In this document: positions 1 through 11,097 of the stretch, piece after piece | How positions within the stretch are numbered: the stretch's first letter is position 1 | How the letters are laid out: every line of letters starts with the position of its first letter | Assembly (NCBI RefSeq): GCF_000715075.1 | Contig: NC_134101.1 | Location: 151,875,084 to 151,939,083 of the forward strand | Length of the DNA: 64,000 nucleotides | DNA from: Nicotiana tabacum | Lineage: Eukaryota; Streptophyta; Magnoliopsida; Solanales; Solanaceae | Direction: 5' to 3' | Position numbers and translations under genes: made by a program | The notes under the pieces: generated by a model | What the model saw: only the letters and a program-made list of their open reading frames with translations | Told to the model about the DNA's origin: nothing | Database searches by the model: none

Positions 1-169
1 TTGGGTCTTCATATGTTGAGTATTCCCTTATGTTTTATTCTTGTTATCTCATGACGGGTTTTCTGGCTCATTTACTCATGATAACATGATAAGAAAGATA
101 TGTTACGTTGGTACTCGGTTGAGTAAGGCACTGGGTGCCCGTCGCGGCCCTTCGGTTTGGGTCGTGACA
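1..169 (+). repeat. Possible 3' end of an LTR
   Basis: The stretch ends in gggtcgtgaca (159-169), the same terminal string that closes the plus-strand reading of the other LTRs in this window. No primer binding site follows it, so it would be a truncated or solo LTR tail whose body lies left of the window. The assignment rests only on this end motif. Confidence 0.35.
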
Positions 170-1484
170 CGCGCCTAAAGCAGACTACGATATGTGAGTT
201 ATTCTATGGAGAATTGTCCTTATAAATCAAGTCTTCACAAAACAACCAAATCCCTAATTCCAAAACCTCGGCGATCCAATCCAATCGAACTCACTTCACA
301 CATAAAAATCACAAAACAATGATGAAGGTGATTGAATTCCTCAGATTTCAAAGAAGCCTAAATAGAAATCAGGTAAATCAGATCATTCTTACAGCCCTAA
401 ATTACCATCGGATTCAACGGTAGACCAAACAATTTTTCTTTATTTATTTTTTTGAAACAAAGCATCATTCTCATTTGCAACACAAAAAAGAACAACTAAA
501 ATAATATATTCACCAAATACAGAGTTAGAAAATGGACCTGAACATATATTCCAATAAAGATAAAGACCAGCGAATGGAAAACCTTGGACGGCAACGACCT
601 CGAGAGATGGAACTTTGACTCAAAAAATGTTGCTTGATTTCTTTCGCTAATTCAAATGGTGGTAGTACATATTCCACTGGTACTTCAGAAAGTTGGTGAG
701 GGGAAGAAGAGTTAGTATATTTTTAATTTCTGAAAAAAAGATTTGTTTTTCAAATAGAAGGGGTACTACCATTTTTCACTTCCTTTTCTTTTTTGGGGGT
801 GCTACTCATTGTTGATTTTGCACCTTTTAAAAAGCTCACTTTGTCTGATATGTAATTGGCTTGAGTACCTCTAAATTTCAATCACCCTTAAAATTAAAAA
901 ATGAGAGCAATAGCAGAAACCTTGGTGTAAATGCTCAGCTCCATTAATGTCGATAAAATAGAGGCACGAACCTCTATTGTGAAAAGGTGGCCAATTTTTC
1001 CTTTTGAAAAATAAGATGTATGTTGTTCTCGCCTCTTTTTTTTGGGGGGGGGGGGTTGATGCTGTTGTCTGCGTGTGTATCTCTTTTTTAGAGAAGAAGA
1101 TGAAAATCTCAAAGTGGAAAGGGAAACGGCTGTGTGTATATGATTCTTGAGGGTGGGCAGTTCATGTGTGTGTATTTATGGAAAGGGGCTCAGAGTTAAG
1201 GGATTGGGCTAGAGAAAATGGGCTTAGGAAATCCGAAATTGGGCTCCAGATTTTGGGTTTTAACTATTAAAGTCCAACAACTAAGGAACTTAATCCTTTT
1301 CTTTAACATAATTTAAAATACTATTAAATATAAAATTATTTCCAGTTAATTAAGGTAAAAATTAAATTATTTTTGTGTTTTCAATTTTATATTTTAAAAC
1401 TAGAGTTGAAGATAAAAATATCAATAAACTCAAATAAATATTAAAAATACTACAAATACTAAATATAATCGTTAAAAAATCCTG
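170..1484. other. Unassigned intergenic DNA
   Basis: About 1.3 kb that matches none of the repeat families seen elsewhere in the window. It is AT-rich with a T8G12 run at 1,036-1,055. A short plus-strand reading from the ATG at 319 reaches a cag|gtaaat donor-like site, and short minus-strand readings exist at 894-1,112, but none has a recognisable domain. It could be a decayed gene 5' end or an old unclassified repeat. I see no gene I can support. Confidence 0.5.
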
Positions 1485-2481
1485 CGGGTCAAAATTACGT
1501 GCTTACACTGTAATCTTTTCTAAGTGCTATGTGTCTCAGTATACTTCTACTTTGATACTTACCCCTTAGCCATCGCTTTCTCAACTACTATGCTTCATTT
1601 CCTATTCTCTATGACTTATATGATTAGTTCACCATGAACCTCAACATGTGCATGTTTATTATACGCTTCTTGTTTATTTTAACCAGTATGCTTCAGTCTT
1701 GTTACCTCTTTGTCCCATGTGGCTGTGTGGTTAGTGTTTCAACATGCTTCTGTTTCTCTTAACCAACATGACTTAGGTTTTGTCCTGTTCTATATGATAG
1801 CATGTTGCTGTTTAATCCTTGACACTTATTTACCCAGTTCTCAATTAGCATGCCCCAATTATTGTCCTGTTTTATGTGTTGAAAGTCTGCCTTTGTATGT
1901 TCCTGATCAACTCATGGTTTCTATGTATTCCTTTCAAGAATAACGTGCTTTAGATTATCACTACCTTTTATGTATGGCTGTCGGATTAGCCATTTGACTT
2001 CAGCATGTTACTATCCATTAAATACATGTCTACATGATTCTATTTGGTAATAGCTAACAGAATAAATCAGCTCCAGCAATGTGAAACCTTGTTTGTGACT
2101 CTGTTCTGTCTATGATTCCAGCGTTCCTTTTTTTTTAACTATTGGTTACTAAGTCTAAATCAATCTGGTGAAATATGGTCCTTATTCTGTTTATAACCTA
2201 TTTCTATTCACTTATGAAATAAACTGTTTTTTTCATAAAACTATCCCCTACTCTTGTATACTGTTTTCCAACTCTTACCCTTAGTTAACTAGGGTCCTGC
2301 CACCCCTAGTGTGGGAAATGCTTAGGGTCTGTGAGACTCCTCTGAACTCTGATACATTGGGGCTGGTTTTTCAATTTTTGGTGAATTTTGTTGAACATCT
2401 GATTCTGCTGTGAGCATTGCCTGGGGTCCCTGAGGACCTTGGGAACTTTGACACACCAGAAAGTAGTTTTATGCACCTTGT
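1485..2481. other. Unassigned sequence left of element 1
   Basis: About 1 kb of pyrimidine-rich sequence with many ATG and stop codons and no long coding frame. It does not align by eye with the LTRs of the other elements. Its right edge is where the LTR fragment of element 1 begins abruptly. It may be part of another LTR or of the target DNA. Confidence 0.4.
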
Positions 2482-2870
2482 GGGCGCAACGACATAGTTG
2501 ATACGGGGCATTAGGCCAGCTGCATCTTATCTATGATCCGTGGCCAGCAGAGTCTCCTTCAAAGTATTTACATTTTTCTTTCCTGTCCAAATTTGTACTC
2601 CGAACAGATGCTGTATTTTATTTATTTTTCCTAGTTGATGCTCATACACTTGTGACACTGGATTTTGGGATGATTATGTATTATTCATTGATGACATAGT
2701 TAAAATATTATTATTTATTCTGAAATATCATCTTTTACTATTAAATTAAAGAAAAATCATGGCTACAAAAATAGTAAAACGAGAACTAAATTAAGTATTT
2801 ATGGTTGGCTTACTTGACAGTGGTATCCGGCACCATCATGACCTTTAATGGATTTTGGGTCGTGATAACA
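2482..2870 (+). repeat. 5' LTR fragment of element 1 (U5 end)
   Basis: This is the last ~390 bp of an LTR ending cgtgataaca. It matches the later copy at ~4,800-5,191 and, in reverse complement, element 3 at 19,077-19,480. The upstream ~2.8 kb expected from element 3's LTR is absent. Confidence 0.8.
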
Positions 2871-2882
2871 TGGTATTAGAGC
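2871..2882 (+). promoter_or_regulatory. Primer binding site, initiator tRNA-Met type
   Basis: tggtattagagc directly follows the LTR end. It matches the usual plant LTR-element PBS TGGTATCAGAGC with one change, and fixes the LTR boundary and the plus orientation. Confidence 0.85.
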
Positions 2883-2940
2883 ACTAGGTTCACTTAGGTC
2901 TCACGAGTCATGAGCAAGTCTAGTAGAGTTTTGCGGATCG

Positions 2941-2958
2941 GTACGGAGACGTCTCTAT
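2941..2958 (+). ncRNA. Leader hairpin with GACG loop (decayed stem)
   Basis: GTACGGA-GACG-TCTCTAT lies 58 nt after the PBS, the same place as better-paired copies in elements 3, 5 and 6. The stem here has one C-C mismatch and two G-U pairs. Its role is unknown; see the finding on leader hairpins. Confidence 0.5.
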
Positions 2959-4650
2959 TTATCTTCGAGAGACTACAGGGCTGTTAGGAGCATTTCTCTT
3001 CTTGATTCCTCATTGTATGGTTTGATTCCTTTGAAGCTTATGCCTTCATTCCTTCCCATTCAATCTTATGCAATGTGAGGCTCTGGTTATAAATCGGGAA
3101 TTGAGGAAACATAATAGTACTACAAATGTGGCGCGAATGTTTCTCCTTGGGTAGTTGGCAGGGCTATTGTCGCACCTTGAAGAAGGGTATTCTATCATTT
3201 CAGATCAATATCTATAATTCTGGGAGCTTTGAGGCTATGCACAAACTGCTATGATGTTCATGAACGGTTATCACACAGTATTGATGTGATGGTAGGATAC
3301 TTGCCTATGTATCAGGGCAGTGAATGACTTGAAAGGAGGTCTACTCACTAAATGATTTAGAGATTCAGTATTTTATTTCCAGCAGAGGAAAGACAATCGG
3401 ACTATGAATGTTCAGCTTTGGGTTAATGGAGTAACGAGACTTGGTAGTTTCAAGCATAGTGGAATTTTCATCTATGATGTGGTATCGTAACCCTTGATTG
3501 AATGTGTTAAGTTCGCCGGTGTTATGGTCTTCATCAATTTCCTTCGGGACAGAGTAGTGTGAAATGGTGCTAGGGAAACAGTCGTCAAAGATAGCAGAGT
3601 GCAGGAATTTCGAAATTGAATGGGTATTTCTAATGCTGACGGCTTGAAAAAGATGATCTTCAGAAACATTTGAAGTTAGTAGCTATATATTGGTTCAAAT
3701 TCTACAGAGATGGATTTTGACTTAAGGCAACAACTTGGCAGCTAAGGATGAGGAAGTATGTGTGGGAGGTTTCTTGCGGTGGTTAAACTTTTAGAAGGCC
3801 AATAGTAAGAAACATAGGTCGAATGGTTGCTTAAAGGAGCGAATTTGACCAAAGTGGGAGAGTGGCAGAGTAGCATATGGTTTCTGTGGTAGGATGACTA
3901 CACAATTGGGAAAAGTTTAGAGAGATTTGGGTTACATGGTGGACAGTGACTAGGTCTACGGACTTAATTTGGAATATTAGCTATTATACGGTGGGAGATG
4001 TGATACGACCTAAAGGAGTTTCTTGATATGTAGAAGGATGCAACATGACTTTGGATTGAGAATGTATTGCCGCACCTTTAAATGATGTCCATGAGGAGTG
4101 AACCGAACTGTACAACTGGTGAATGAGCACAAGCTCAGGTTGGGTTGCTGATTTTGTAGTAATTGTACCTAGTGCAGCGACGTTGGAAGGTGTAGGTATG
4201 TAATCTCTACATGTGGGTTATCTCCGATGAGCAGGTTAGCAGTCTCGCGATGTTGGCAAATCTTCTGCGAAGAATCCTACTGGCTATTTGGCAAGAGGTC
4301 AAATGTGTGAATGTCTTTAGTGATTCAGAGTGTTCATGAAAAGTCAAGCAAAAGAATTTCGAGGAATTTGGCGAGTTGGTTGTGCAAGATCAGTTCAACC
4401 ATGAAGAAAGAATCTTGGTGGGTTCCAAAGTTGTTTAATAGTACTTCAAGCTAAGTGGGAGAGTCTCACCACCTACGCTTTGATTGCATGGTCGTCTATT
4501 TGTGAGATTTCTGGTTATCAGCATATTAGTGGAATATTATGACTAAGGAAGAGGGTCATTAGTGATGACTGGAGCAAGGAATTTGAGGAATGTGTGCTAT
4601 AATTGGCCTTATCAATTATGTTCAGGCTTGGGGAAGGTGCATGATTACAG

Positions 4651-5191
4651 TTGGACCACTAGTAAGTGTCGGAGTCAACCTTTCGTCACTGCTTCTTTGA
4701 GATTAGACTGGATACTTACTGGGTACGTGTTGTTTGTGTACTCATATTACACTTGATGTACATTTGTTGTACATGCACATGTAAGTCTAGTGGCCTTGTG
4801 GGCGCAGCGACATGGTTGATACGGGGACTTAGGCGAGTTGCATCTTATGCTACGATCCGCAGCCAACAGAGTCTCCTTCAGAGTATTTACATTTTTCTTT
4901 CCTGTCCAAATTTGTACTCCGGACAGATGTTGTATTTTATTTATTTTTCCTAGTTGATGCTCATGCACTTGTGACACCGGGTTCTGGGATGATTATGGAT
5001 TATTCATTGATGGCATAGCTAAATTATTATTATTTATTCTAAAATCTCATCTTTTACTATTAAATTGAAGAAAAATCATGGTTTCAAAAATACTAAAATG
5101 AGAACTAAATTAATTATTTATGGTTGGCTTGCTTGACAACGGTGTCTGGTGCCATCACGACCTTTATTGGATTTTGGATCGTGATAGAACA
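4651..5191 (+). repeat. 3' LTR fragment of element 1
   Basis: This 541-bp piece begins at ttggaccactagtaagtg and ends gtgatagaaca. The matching stretch of element 3 (19,077-19,617, reverse complement) is the same length. It joins directly to interior sequence, so a deletion removed the rest of the interior and most of this LTR. Confidence 0.8.
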
Positions 5192-5877
5192 GGTCAGCAC
5201 TATAAAGCTATGAAGGCCCAGCCGGTCGTATTGAGAATTTAAGTTCTGGCGTAAGGTATTGAGCAGCTTCATATTATGTGTATCGACTTGTATGCATGGT
5301 TGAATTCAGTTACCGGTTGATTCGAAATCAAATTGGAAGAACGATTTTAGTTTTTGAAGCTTAAACGGCAAAAAGTTGACTAGAATTTGACTTTTGAGTA
5401 AACGACTCAAGAATAGGTTTTGGATGATCTCAACATCTTCGTATGGTGATTTTGGACTTACGCATGCGTTTTGATTCTTATTTGGAGGCTCGCAAAAGCT
5501 GAAAAAGTTGAAGTTTGGAAAATGGAGAAGTTTGACCCGTAGTTGACTTTTGTGATATCGGGGTCGGAATATGATTTCGAGAGTTGTAACAGCTTCATCT
5601 TGTCATTTGGGAGTTGTCTGCACAATTTGACGTCATTTTGAGTTGATTTTATTGGTTTCAGCATAAGTTTTCGAAGTTGGAAGATTTGGAAGTTCATAGT
5701 TCGATTCATGGCGCAATTTGCATTTCCAGCATTGTTTGATATGATTTGAGACACCCCGAGTGAGTCCGTTTTAGGTTATAGAACTTATTTGTGTGTTTAG
5801 ACGGGGTACCAAGGCCTCAGGTGTGTTCCTGGTCATTTTCCCCTATTTTTGAACTACTGATATCTATCAGCTGGTTT

Positions 5878-6285
5878 TCTCCTTCGCGTTCGCATTTGCT
5901 CCTCCGCGTTCGCGAAGAGAAATCTTGGAGGAGAAATTTATTGTTCTTCGCGTCCGCATGATCTAGTTCGCGATAGCGGAAGTCTGTTTTCTCCTGCTTC
6001 GCATTCACACCCGTCCCTTCGCGTTCACGTAGTAGGAATTTAAGAGTTGGGCATTGGCGACCATTCCTTCTACGCGTTCGCATTCCTCTGTCCACGAACA
6101 CGTACGTATGCTCTTCCCTCTTTCGCGTTCGCGTACCTTTCCTCGCGTTCACGTAGGGTAGTTGTGAGCTACTAGGTTTCTCCTTCTCCGCGTTCGCGAG
6201 CTTGTTGTCGCGTTCACGATGACCAACTTGGCAGCTTTCATTTTTCTTCTTCGCGAACGCGATCCTTTCTACGCATTCGCGATAC
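5878..6285 (+). repeat. U3 array of CGCGTTCGCG-type palindromes (element 2, 5' LTR)
   Basis: About a dozen copies of CGCG-TT-CGCG and variants (ccgcgttcgcgaag, cgcgttcacg, tcgcgaacgcga) lie within 400 bp, separated by T/C-rich spacers. The array ends ~20 bp before the TATA box at 6,303. A long open minus-strand frame at 5,817-6,287 (Arg/Glu-rich) is a by-product of the repeats, not a gene. Confidence 0.8.
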
Positions 6286-6302
6286 ACAAAGACCTGGGCA
6301 AA

Positions 6303-6310
6303 ATATATAT
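6303..6310 (+). promoter_or_regulatory. TATA box of element 2 5' LTR
   Basis: tatatatc follows cctgggcaaaa. The 3' LTR has the same arrangement at 12,231. Elements 3 and 4 have a TATA box in the same position relative to their palindrome arrays. Confidence 0.6.
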
Positions 6311-8529
6311 CTTCTAAATCGAGGGTTAGACCATTTCTATTATATCTTGACTTGTAGAGCTCAGTCTTGAACGATTCATTGTGGGTTTTTAAAGAAAAAC
6401 AATTGGGTAAGTATTCTTCATAAAGTAATTAATATATTCCATGATTTAATCTTTGTTTTTACCCTTTAATTTGTGTTTTGAGTTGAGGAAAATGGTGGTT
6501 TTTTAAGAAAGTTTTCAAAATGAAAAATCATGATTTGAGGGACCAAATTGTATCGGAATTTAATAATTTATGTATGCTTGAACTCATATTCGAATGGGTA
6601 TTCCGATTTTGTAAAATTTGTCGGGTTCCGAGGTGCGGGCTCGGGGGTTGACTTTTGGACCAATATTTTGGATTTTGTTTAAAGATTGAGACTTTATGAT
6701 TAAGAATAGCTTCTTATGAGTTTTATTTGTACTTTGAAGTTACTTTGGTTAGATTTGAGCCGTCCGAAAGTTTTTTCACCCAAGAAGTTCATTTTAAAGT
6801 ATCAGTTTATCGTTTTCGAGGTAAGTATCTTTCTTAACCTTGTGTGGGGGATTTCCACCGTAGGATTTGAGTCTTCTATGCTGATTGCTTTTCCGTGTAC
6901 ATAAGGTGACAAGTGTGTGCTCTGACTTATTTGTGGAAACAAATTGGTCTTTTAGGGTTCTTAGGTCCTTATATTCACTAAGTAGGAAGTTGTTCTTTAT
7001 GTGATTGAGTTACTGTTTGCTAGTTTCACCTATACATGCTTTAATTGGAATTTATTGCTTCATGATCCACTCTGATTGTCTATTTGACTCTTATTTGACT
7101 TAACTGAAGACTTTTACCTCTCCTATTGTCATTCTATCTTTTTCCATAACTGCTGATCTTTATTGGAATTCATTATTATCTCCCTTGTAATTGTTTAGTC
7201 TTAGTTGAGGTTATGATTATCTCCCCGCTGCTTATCCTTAAACTGAAATTGTTGTAAGCTCTTAGTACTTGCCTCTACCTTAAAAGAAGTTCAGACACCC
7301 TATATTCTAGTTGACATGTCCTTATTTGAAATTATCTGACTCGTGTTAGCTTCCTTGTTGTTGGACTGCATATTCTGAGATTGTTGTAATGTATTATTTT
7401 ATCCCTTGTTGAGATGTTCTTATTAATCCTAGTATTCTCTATTGTGGTTATTCCTTGTGAGCTAGTTTTACCGTCTCTTTATGATCGAAAGCTCTTGAGT
7501 CTCTTTACTGTCATTGTTGCTAGTGTACTTTTTGTTATGGGGTTACACAAGGTTTCTGTCGTGCCGTTGTTACTATTGATATATGCACATGATGCATGAC
7601 AAGGCATGATATATATATATGCGGGTTGCGCATGTGGAGAGACAAGATGGGAATATTATGATGCATATGTGGCGAAACAAGGCAGGCACTTACTATATTA
7701 TTATTGCACACGTGTCAAGACAAGGTGGGCTCTGTCAGGGATTGATTGTGGTGATTTGTGATGGCCCCGGGGAATTCTTGTTGTTGATATTGTGTTGTGA
7801 TACACTTACCTGTATGAGCTTATCTCGTGAAAGTTGTGAGAAAACACTACGTGTTGTCCACACTTTTTTAATGCTTATTAGCTGGTATGAACTATGTTAG
7901 GGCACTTGCACATGCATACATGTAGTTAAACTCTCTCATTGGATTAGAAGTTCTCCTGATATTGTTGAGTATAGGTGTACACCCTTGTTTACTTGTCTTC
8001 TATGTGAGAGTGGCTCTATTGGCATGGGGGATGTCAGCATGATTATGAGGTGCGATGAGGGCACATGATGCCAAGTGTTAGGGTTTAGGTATTGAGACCC
8101 GTGAGTTGTAATTTGTCCGAGGTTCAGTACTTCATGGAGTTTGTTGGCTAATACCTGATGTGAAAACTAACGTAGTTGCTGAGTTATTACTTGTCTTTAC
8201 TGTATTTGTGATTTCGGATTTGGGTTGTGTTTTAGTTCACTCTTCTATGTTGTTATTATGGTGTTTGTGTTGTTACTTATTGTTTCCTTCCTTATTGCAA
8301 CTGTGTATTGTTCGGCATATCGCGTAGTCTTTATATAGATATCATGTTCTGTTGTTCCTATATTTAACTTGTTTAGTTTATTAGACCTGTAAGTGTCCTG
8401 ACTGTTCCTCTCCATCACTCCACCGAGGTTAGTCTTGATACTTACTGGGCACCGTTGTGGCGTGCTCATACTATACTTCTGCACATTTTTGTACAAATCC
8501 AGGTATTGTTCGTTAGTGGCTGTGCGGGT

Positions 8530-9850
8530 CGTTACTATGGATACTCAAAGTAAACCTGCTACTGCATTCGCAGTCTTCGAAGTCAGCTTCCATTTTGTAT
8601 TTACTAGAGGCAGAGGAAAAGACCAACAAGGAGTACGTGCCGCAGCTAGAGCACCTACCAGAGCAACTGTTGAGGAGCTGCCAGTAGCTCCAGCTGGGGG
8701 GGGGGAGGGCAGGTACCGGAGGCGCCTGCTGTTACCCCCGGACTTTAGGAGACCTTATCATAGTTCCTAAACATGTTTGGCACATTGACTCAGGCGAGGT
8801 TGATTCCGGTCGCACCAGTTACTTCACAGACTGGGGGAGGAAATCAGACTCCCACCGCCCGCAGTGTATAGCAGCGAGTTCATGTTGGCCAGGTTCTAAG
8901 CATCATGGCAACACAACCTGTGGTTCCAGTTCACCCCGTAGTCAGGGCAGCAGCATCTGAAGAAGAGCAGCTTAGACTTGCAAGGTTCAATAAATACGAC
9001 CCTCCTACATTCAGTGGCTTGGCTTCACATAGTGCGCACGGTTTTCCGGAGGAGTGCCATCGCATACTCCGCACTATGGGTATTGTTGAGTAGACTGGGG
9101 TTGGTTGTACTAAGTTCCAGCTTAGGGAGTGACTTATCAGTGGTGGAGGGCGTATGAGTTGGGTTGCCCGGTCGAGTCAGTTTCACTTACATGGGTTCAG
9201 TTTTTTAGATATCCTGAGAGATTTCGTACCTCAGTCACTTCGGTATGCATGGCACGCGGAGTTTGAGCAGCTGCGCCAAGGCACTATGTTAGTATCAGAG
9301 TATGCCGTCAGATTTAGTGATTTGGCCAGACATGCACCAACCTTGGTTTCTACTGTTCGAGAGAGGGTCCATAGGTTTATTGAGGGACTCCATCCCAGCA
9401 TCAGGACTAGCATGACTCGGGAGTTGGAGATAGATATTTTGTATCAGCAGACCATGAGTATTTCTAAGAGGGTGGAGGGCATGATGGTTCGAGAGAGAGA
9501 GGAGAGAGAGGTCAGGCGAGGCCAGGAGAGAGAGGACGGCGGGGCCATGAGAGAGAGGGCAGACGAGTTCAGGAGAGGGAGTACATAGAGGCAAGGAGGC
9601 CTCATAGACCAGGGAGATCTGTTGGTCCTTATTTTGGAGGCAGGGTGTGACATGGTAGAGGCTTTGTGGGTAAGCTAGTTTAGTTTGCGATTCAGGTTTT
9701 GCTCAGAGATTCAGGTGTTCATGGGTCTCGGAGTACCCGTACCACACAGTTCCCATAGCCACGTCAGCAGAAAGGTTTCTTTGAGTGTGGAGATACTAGC
9801 CATATGGTGAGAGATTGTCCCAGACTTTGGGCCGATGTGTCACAGTAAGG
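8530..9850 (+). pseudogene. gag: Degenerate gag of element 2
   Basis: Gag forms the nucleocapsid and packages element RNA. The Arg/Gly/Ala-rich N-terminal part is at 8,600-8,700. The core runs 8,905-9,580, with recognisable pieces PPTFSGLAS, GFPEECHRILRTMGIVE, FVPQSLRYAWHAEFEQLRQG, YAVRFSDLARHAP and RERVHRFIEGLHPSIR, as in Ty3/gypsy retrotransposon gag (Retrotrans_gag family). Stops at ~9,091 and ~9,130 break the frame. A zinc-knuckle remnant at ~9,765-9,830 reads GFFECGDTSHMVRDCP, in which the first Cys of the CCHC box is Phe. It is followed by the protease remnant, and no pol is found after that. Clearly non-functional. Confidence 0.85.
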
Positions 9851-9899
9851 TATTCTTGCGAGTATACGATGCTCAAGAGGGGGAGACCCCACCCGTTGA

Positions 9900-10240
9900 T
9901 GTTTTCTCACATAGTAGGCTTGAGGCCACTACGCTAGATAATGTCATACAGGTATGATTTTTGTTTGTTATAGAGGAGCACCATCCGTAGTTCATTACAG
10001 TTTTGCTTATCGGGGTGAGTTTCCCTATTTGTTGCTCCACTTATGGGTGCGTTTCATGAATAGCACTCTGCTATGTGTTGCCCTGTTGGTATGTTCTATG
10101 AGTGGTAGCCCGTGGTTATCGTCTGTTTCTATTCAGTATTGAGTGTTATGAGACTAGTAGTAAATTCCTATTGTCCATTATGGTAGGCTTGATGTGATTT
10201 CTGAGTATTTTTGGTTATGAGTTGTGATTTTTATGCTTTA
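9900..10240 (+). pseudogene. Protease remnant of element 2
   Basis: Frame-shifted pieces such as NVITGMIFVCYRGA (9,940-9,985) and YETSSKFLLSIMVGLDVIS (around 10,148-10,205) correspond in order and spacing to the aspartic protease segments of elements 5 and 6 (VITSIISICGRDA; FETRADLLLLVMTGFEFIMG). The catalytic DPGST motif is not recognisable. It is identified by comparison within the window, so moderate confidence. Confidence 0.55.
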
Positions 10241-11083
10241 CCGATGTGGGGGCCAGGACGTGTTGTAATTTTGTAGACGGAATTGATCTAGTGGGAGGTT
10301 CCAATTTGTTTGATGTATACCCTACTTGTGATTCAGAGTTGATGGCAAGACCCTCGTAATTTTATGTGATTTGATCTGTTCGAACCGGGCTGTGTACCGC
10401 GGTGGGAGATATCAATATGAGATCCTTGTGATTTTTTCATATTCTTTAATTCTTTTCTTGTTATATTGTTTTGTAGGTTAGTACTGATAGAAAACTTTTC
10501 CTGTCGGGCTTGTTTGATAGTTCCCTTATGTGTTTCTCTTTCAATATTCAGTCATTTTCGTTATGTGCTTCTTGAGTTATTACTTGCGGGTTGTGTTCCC
10601 GGTGGTGTTAGTTGTGTCTTATTGATTCGGGTGTTTGAGTATGAGGTCTTAGTGTTTCTTGCATGATTGTCAGTGTCATGGAGGTTTGAAACGGAGTTCT
10701 ATCGGATATGAGGCTAGTGGCCGGTGCAGGATTTGATTTCTAGCAGGTATTGTGATCTGGAAAGTTATTATAGGCCTATGTGTGGTGTGTATGTTGTGTG
10801 GTTGTACTCTGTGGGTGTAGGGATAGTGGTTTCAACTAGTTGAGATTGATACCTGATGTGGATTTAGAATCGGGTCTTTTGGAAGTGAATGGAAGGTGAG
10901 AATTTTGGCTATGAGGCTTATCGATGTTGGTTAGAAGGCTAATTTGCAATTGAGATAGTGTCGGCAGGCTTAGGTTGATTAGGGTGACGTGGGATCACCC
11001 TCGGGTGTATATTGGAAGTGTCCATTTAGTGATCTGAAGACTTCGAGGCAAATCTTGGCACGTTCGAGGACGAACGCTTGTTT
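10241..11083 (+). mobile_element. Non-coding 3' interior of element 2
   Basis: About 840 bp between the protease remnant and the polypurine tract. No RT, RNase H or integrase motif is visible in any frame. The last ~45 bp carry the pre-PPT box (cgttcgaggacgaacg at 11,061-11,076) that all elements share. Confidence 0.65.
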
Positions 11084-11097
11084 TAAGAGGGGGATGA
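11084..11097 (+). promoter_or_regulatory. Polypurine tract of element 2
   Basis: aagagggggatga lies immediately before TGTAACGACC, the LTR start. It is the expected plus-strand primer site for reverse transcription. Confidence 0.8.

Larger units (their letters stand above)
2871..4650 (+). mobile_element. Non-coding interior of element 1
   Basis: The interior starts with the PBS and the leader box shared by elements 3-6 (2,883-2,985), then has only short frames (below about 65 codons) with no retroelement motifs. It aligns with the first ~1.4 kb of element 3's interior, read on the minus strand from 19,076 to about 17,690. Conservation of non-coding sequence between two copies is typical of a LARD family. 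Confidence 0.75.
2482..5191 (+). mobile_element. Element 1: deleted non-coding LTR retrotransposon (LARD type)
   Basis: Two direct copies of an LTR 3' end (2,482-2,870 and 4,651-5,191) flank about 1.8 kb without gag or pol. The same LTR and interior occur in reverse orientation in element 3, for example 3,360-3,530 against 18,420-18,600 and 4,560-4,650 against 17,690-17,790. The comparison shows that element 1 has lost most of its 5' LTR, the distal interior and the first part of its 3' LTR. The family appears non-autonomous because its interior carries no recognisable retroelement protein. Confidence 0.8.
5209..8510 (+). repeat. 5' LTR of element 2
   Basis: The start (~5,209) has a decayed TGTAAYGRCCC-type end, and 5,215-6,930 aligns with the 3' LTR at 11,098-12,857 at an offset of about 5.89 kb. 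It carries a dense U3 palindrome array (5,878-6,285) and a TATA box (6,303-6,310, after ctgggca). Three diverged ~45-bp units around 7,620-7,745 each hold a gtgg/gtgt...agacaag core. The LTR end and PBS are missing: sequence runs straight from LTR-type DNA near 8,510 into gag, so the right edge is approximate. Confidence 0.75.

Noticed and set aside
319..372. Start codon plus donor-like cag|gtaaat as a first exon
   Set aside because: Only 18 codons, no matching downstream exon and no homology I can name. Kept as an unassigned region.
5878..6285. CRISPR-like spaced repeats
   Set aside because: The units are short, diverged, irregularly spaced palindromes inside a plant retrotransposon LTR. 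No repeat-spacer regularity and no cas genes.
5817..6287. 156-codon minus-strand open frame rich in Arg and Glu
   Set aside because: It coincides exactly with the CGCGTTCGCG array of element 2's LTR. The repeat has few stop codons by composition, and the 3' LTR copy at 11,982-12,302 shows the same effect with a diverged product.
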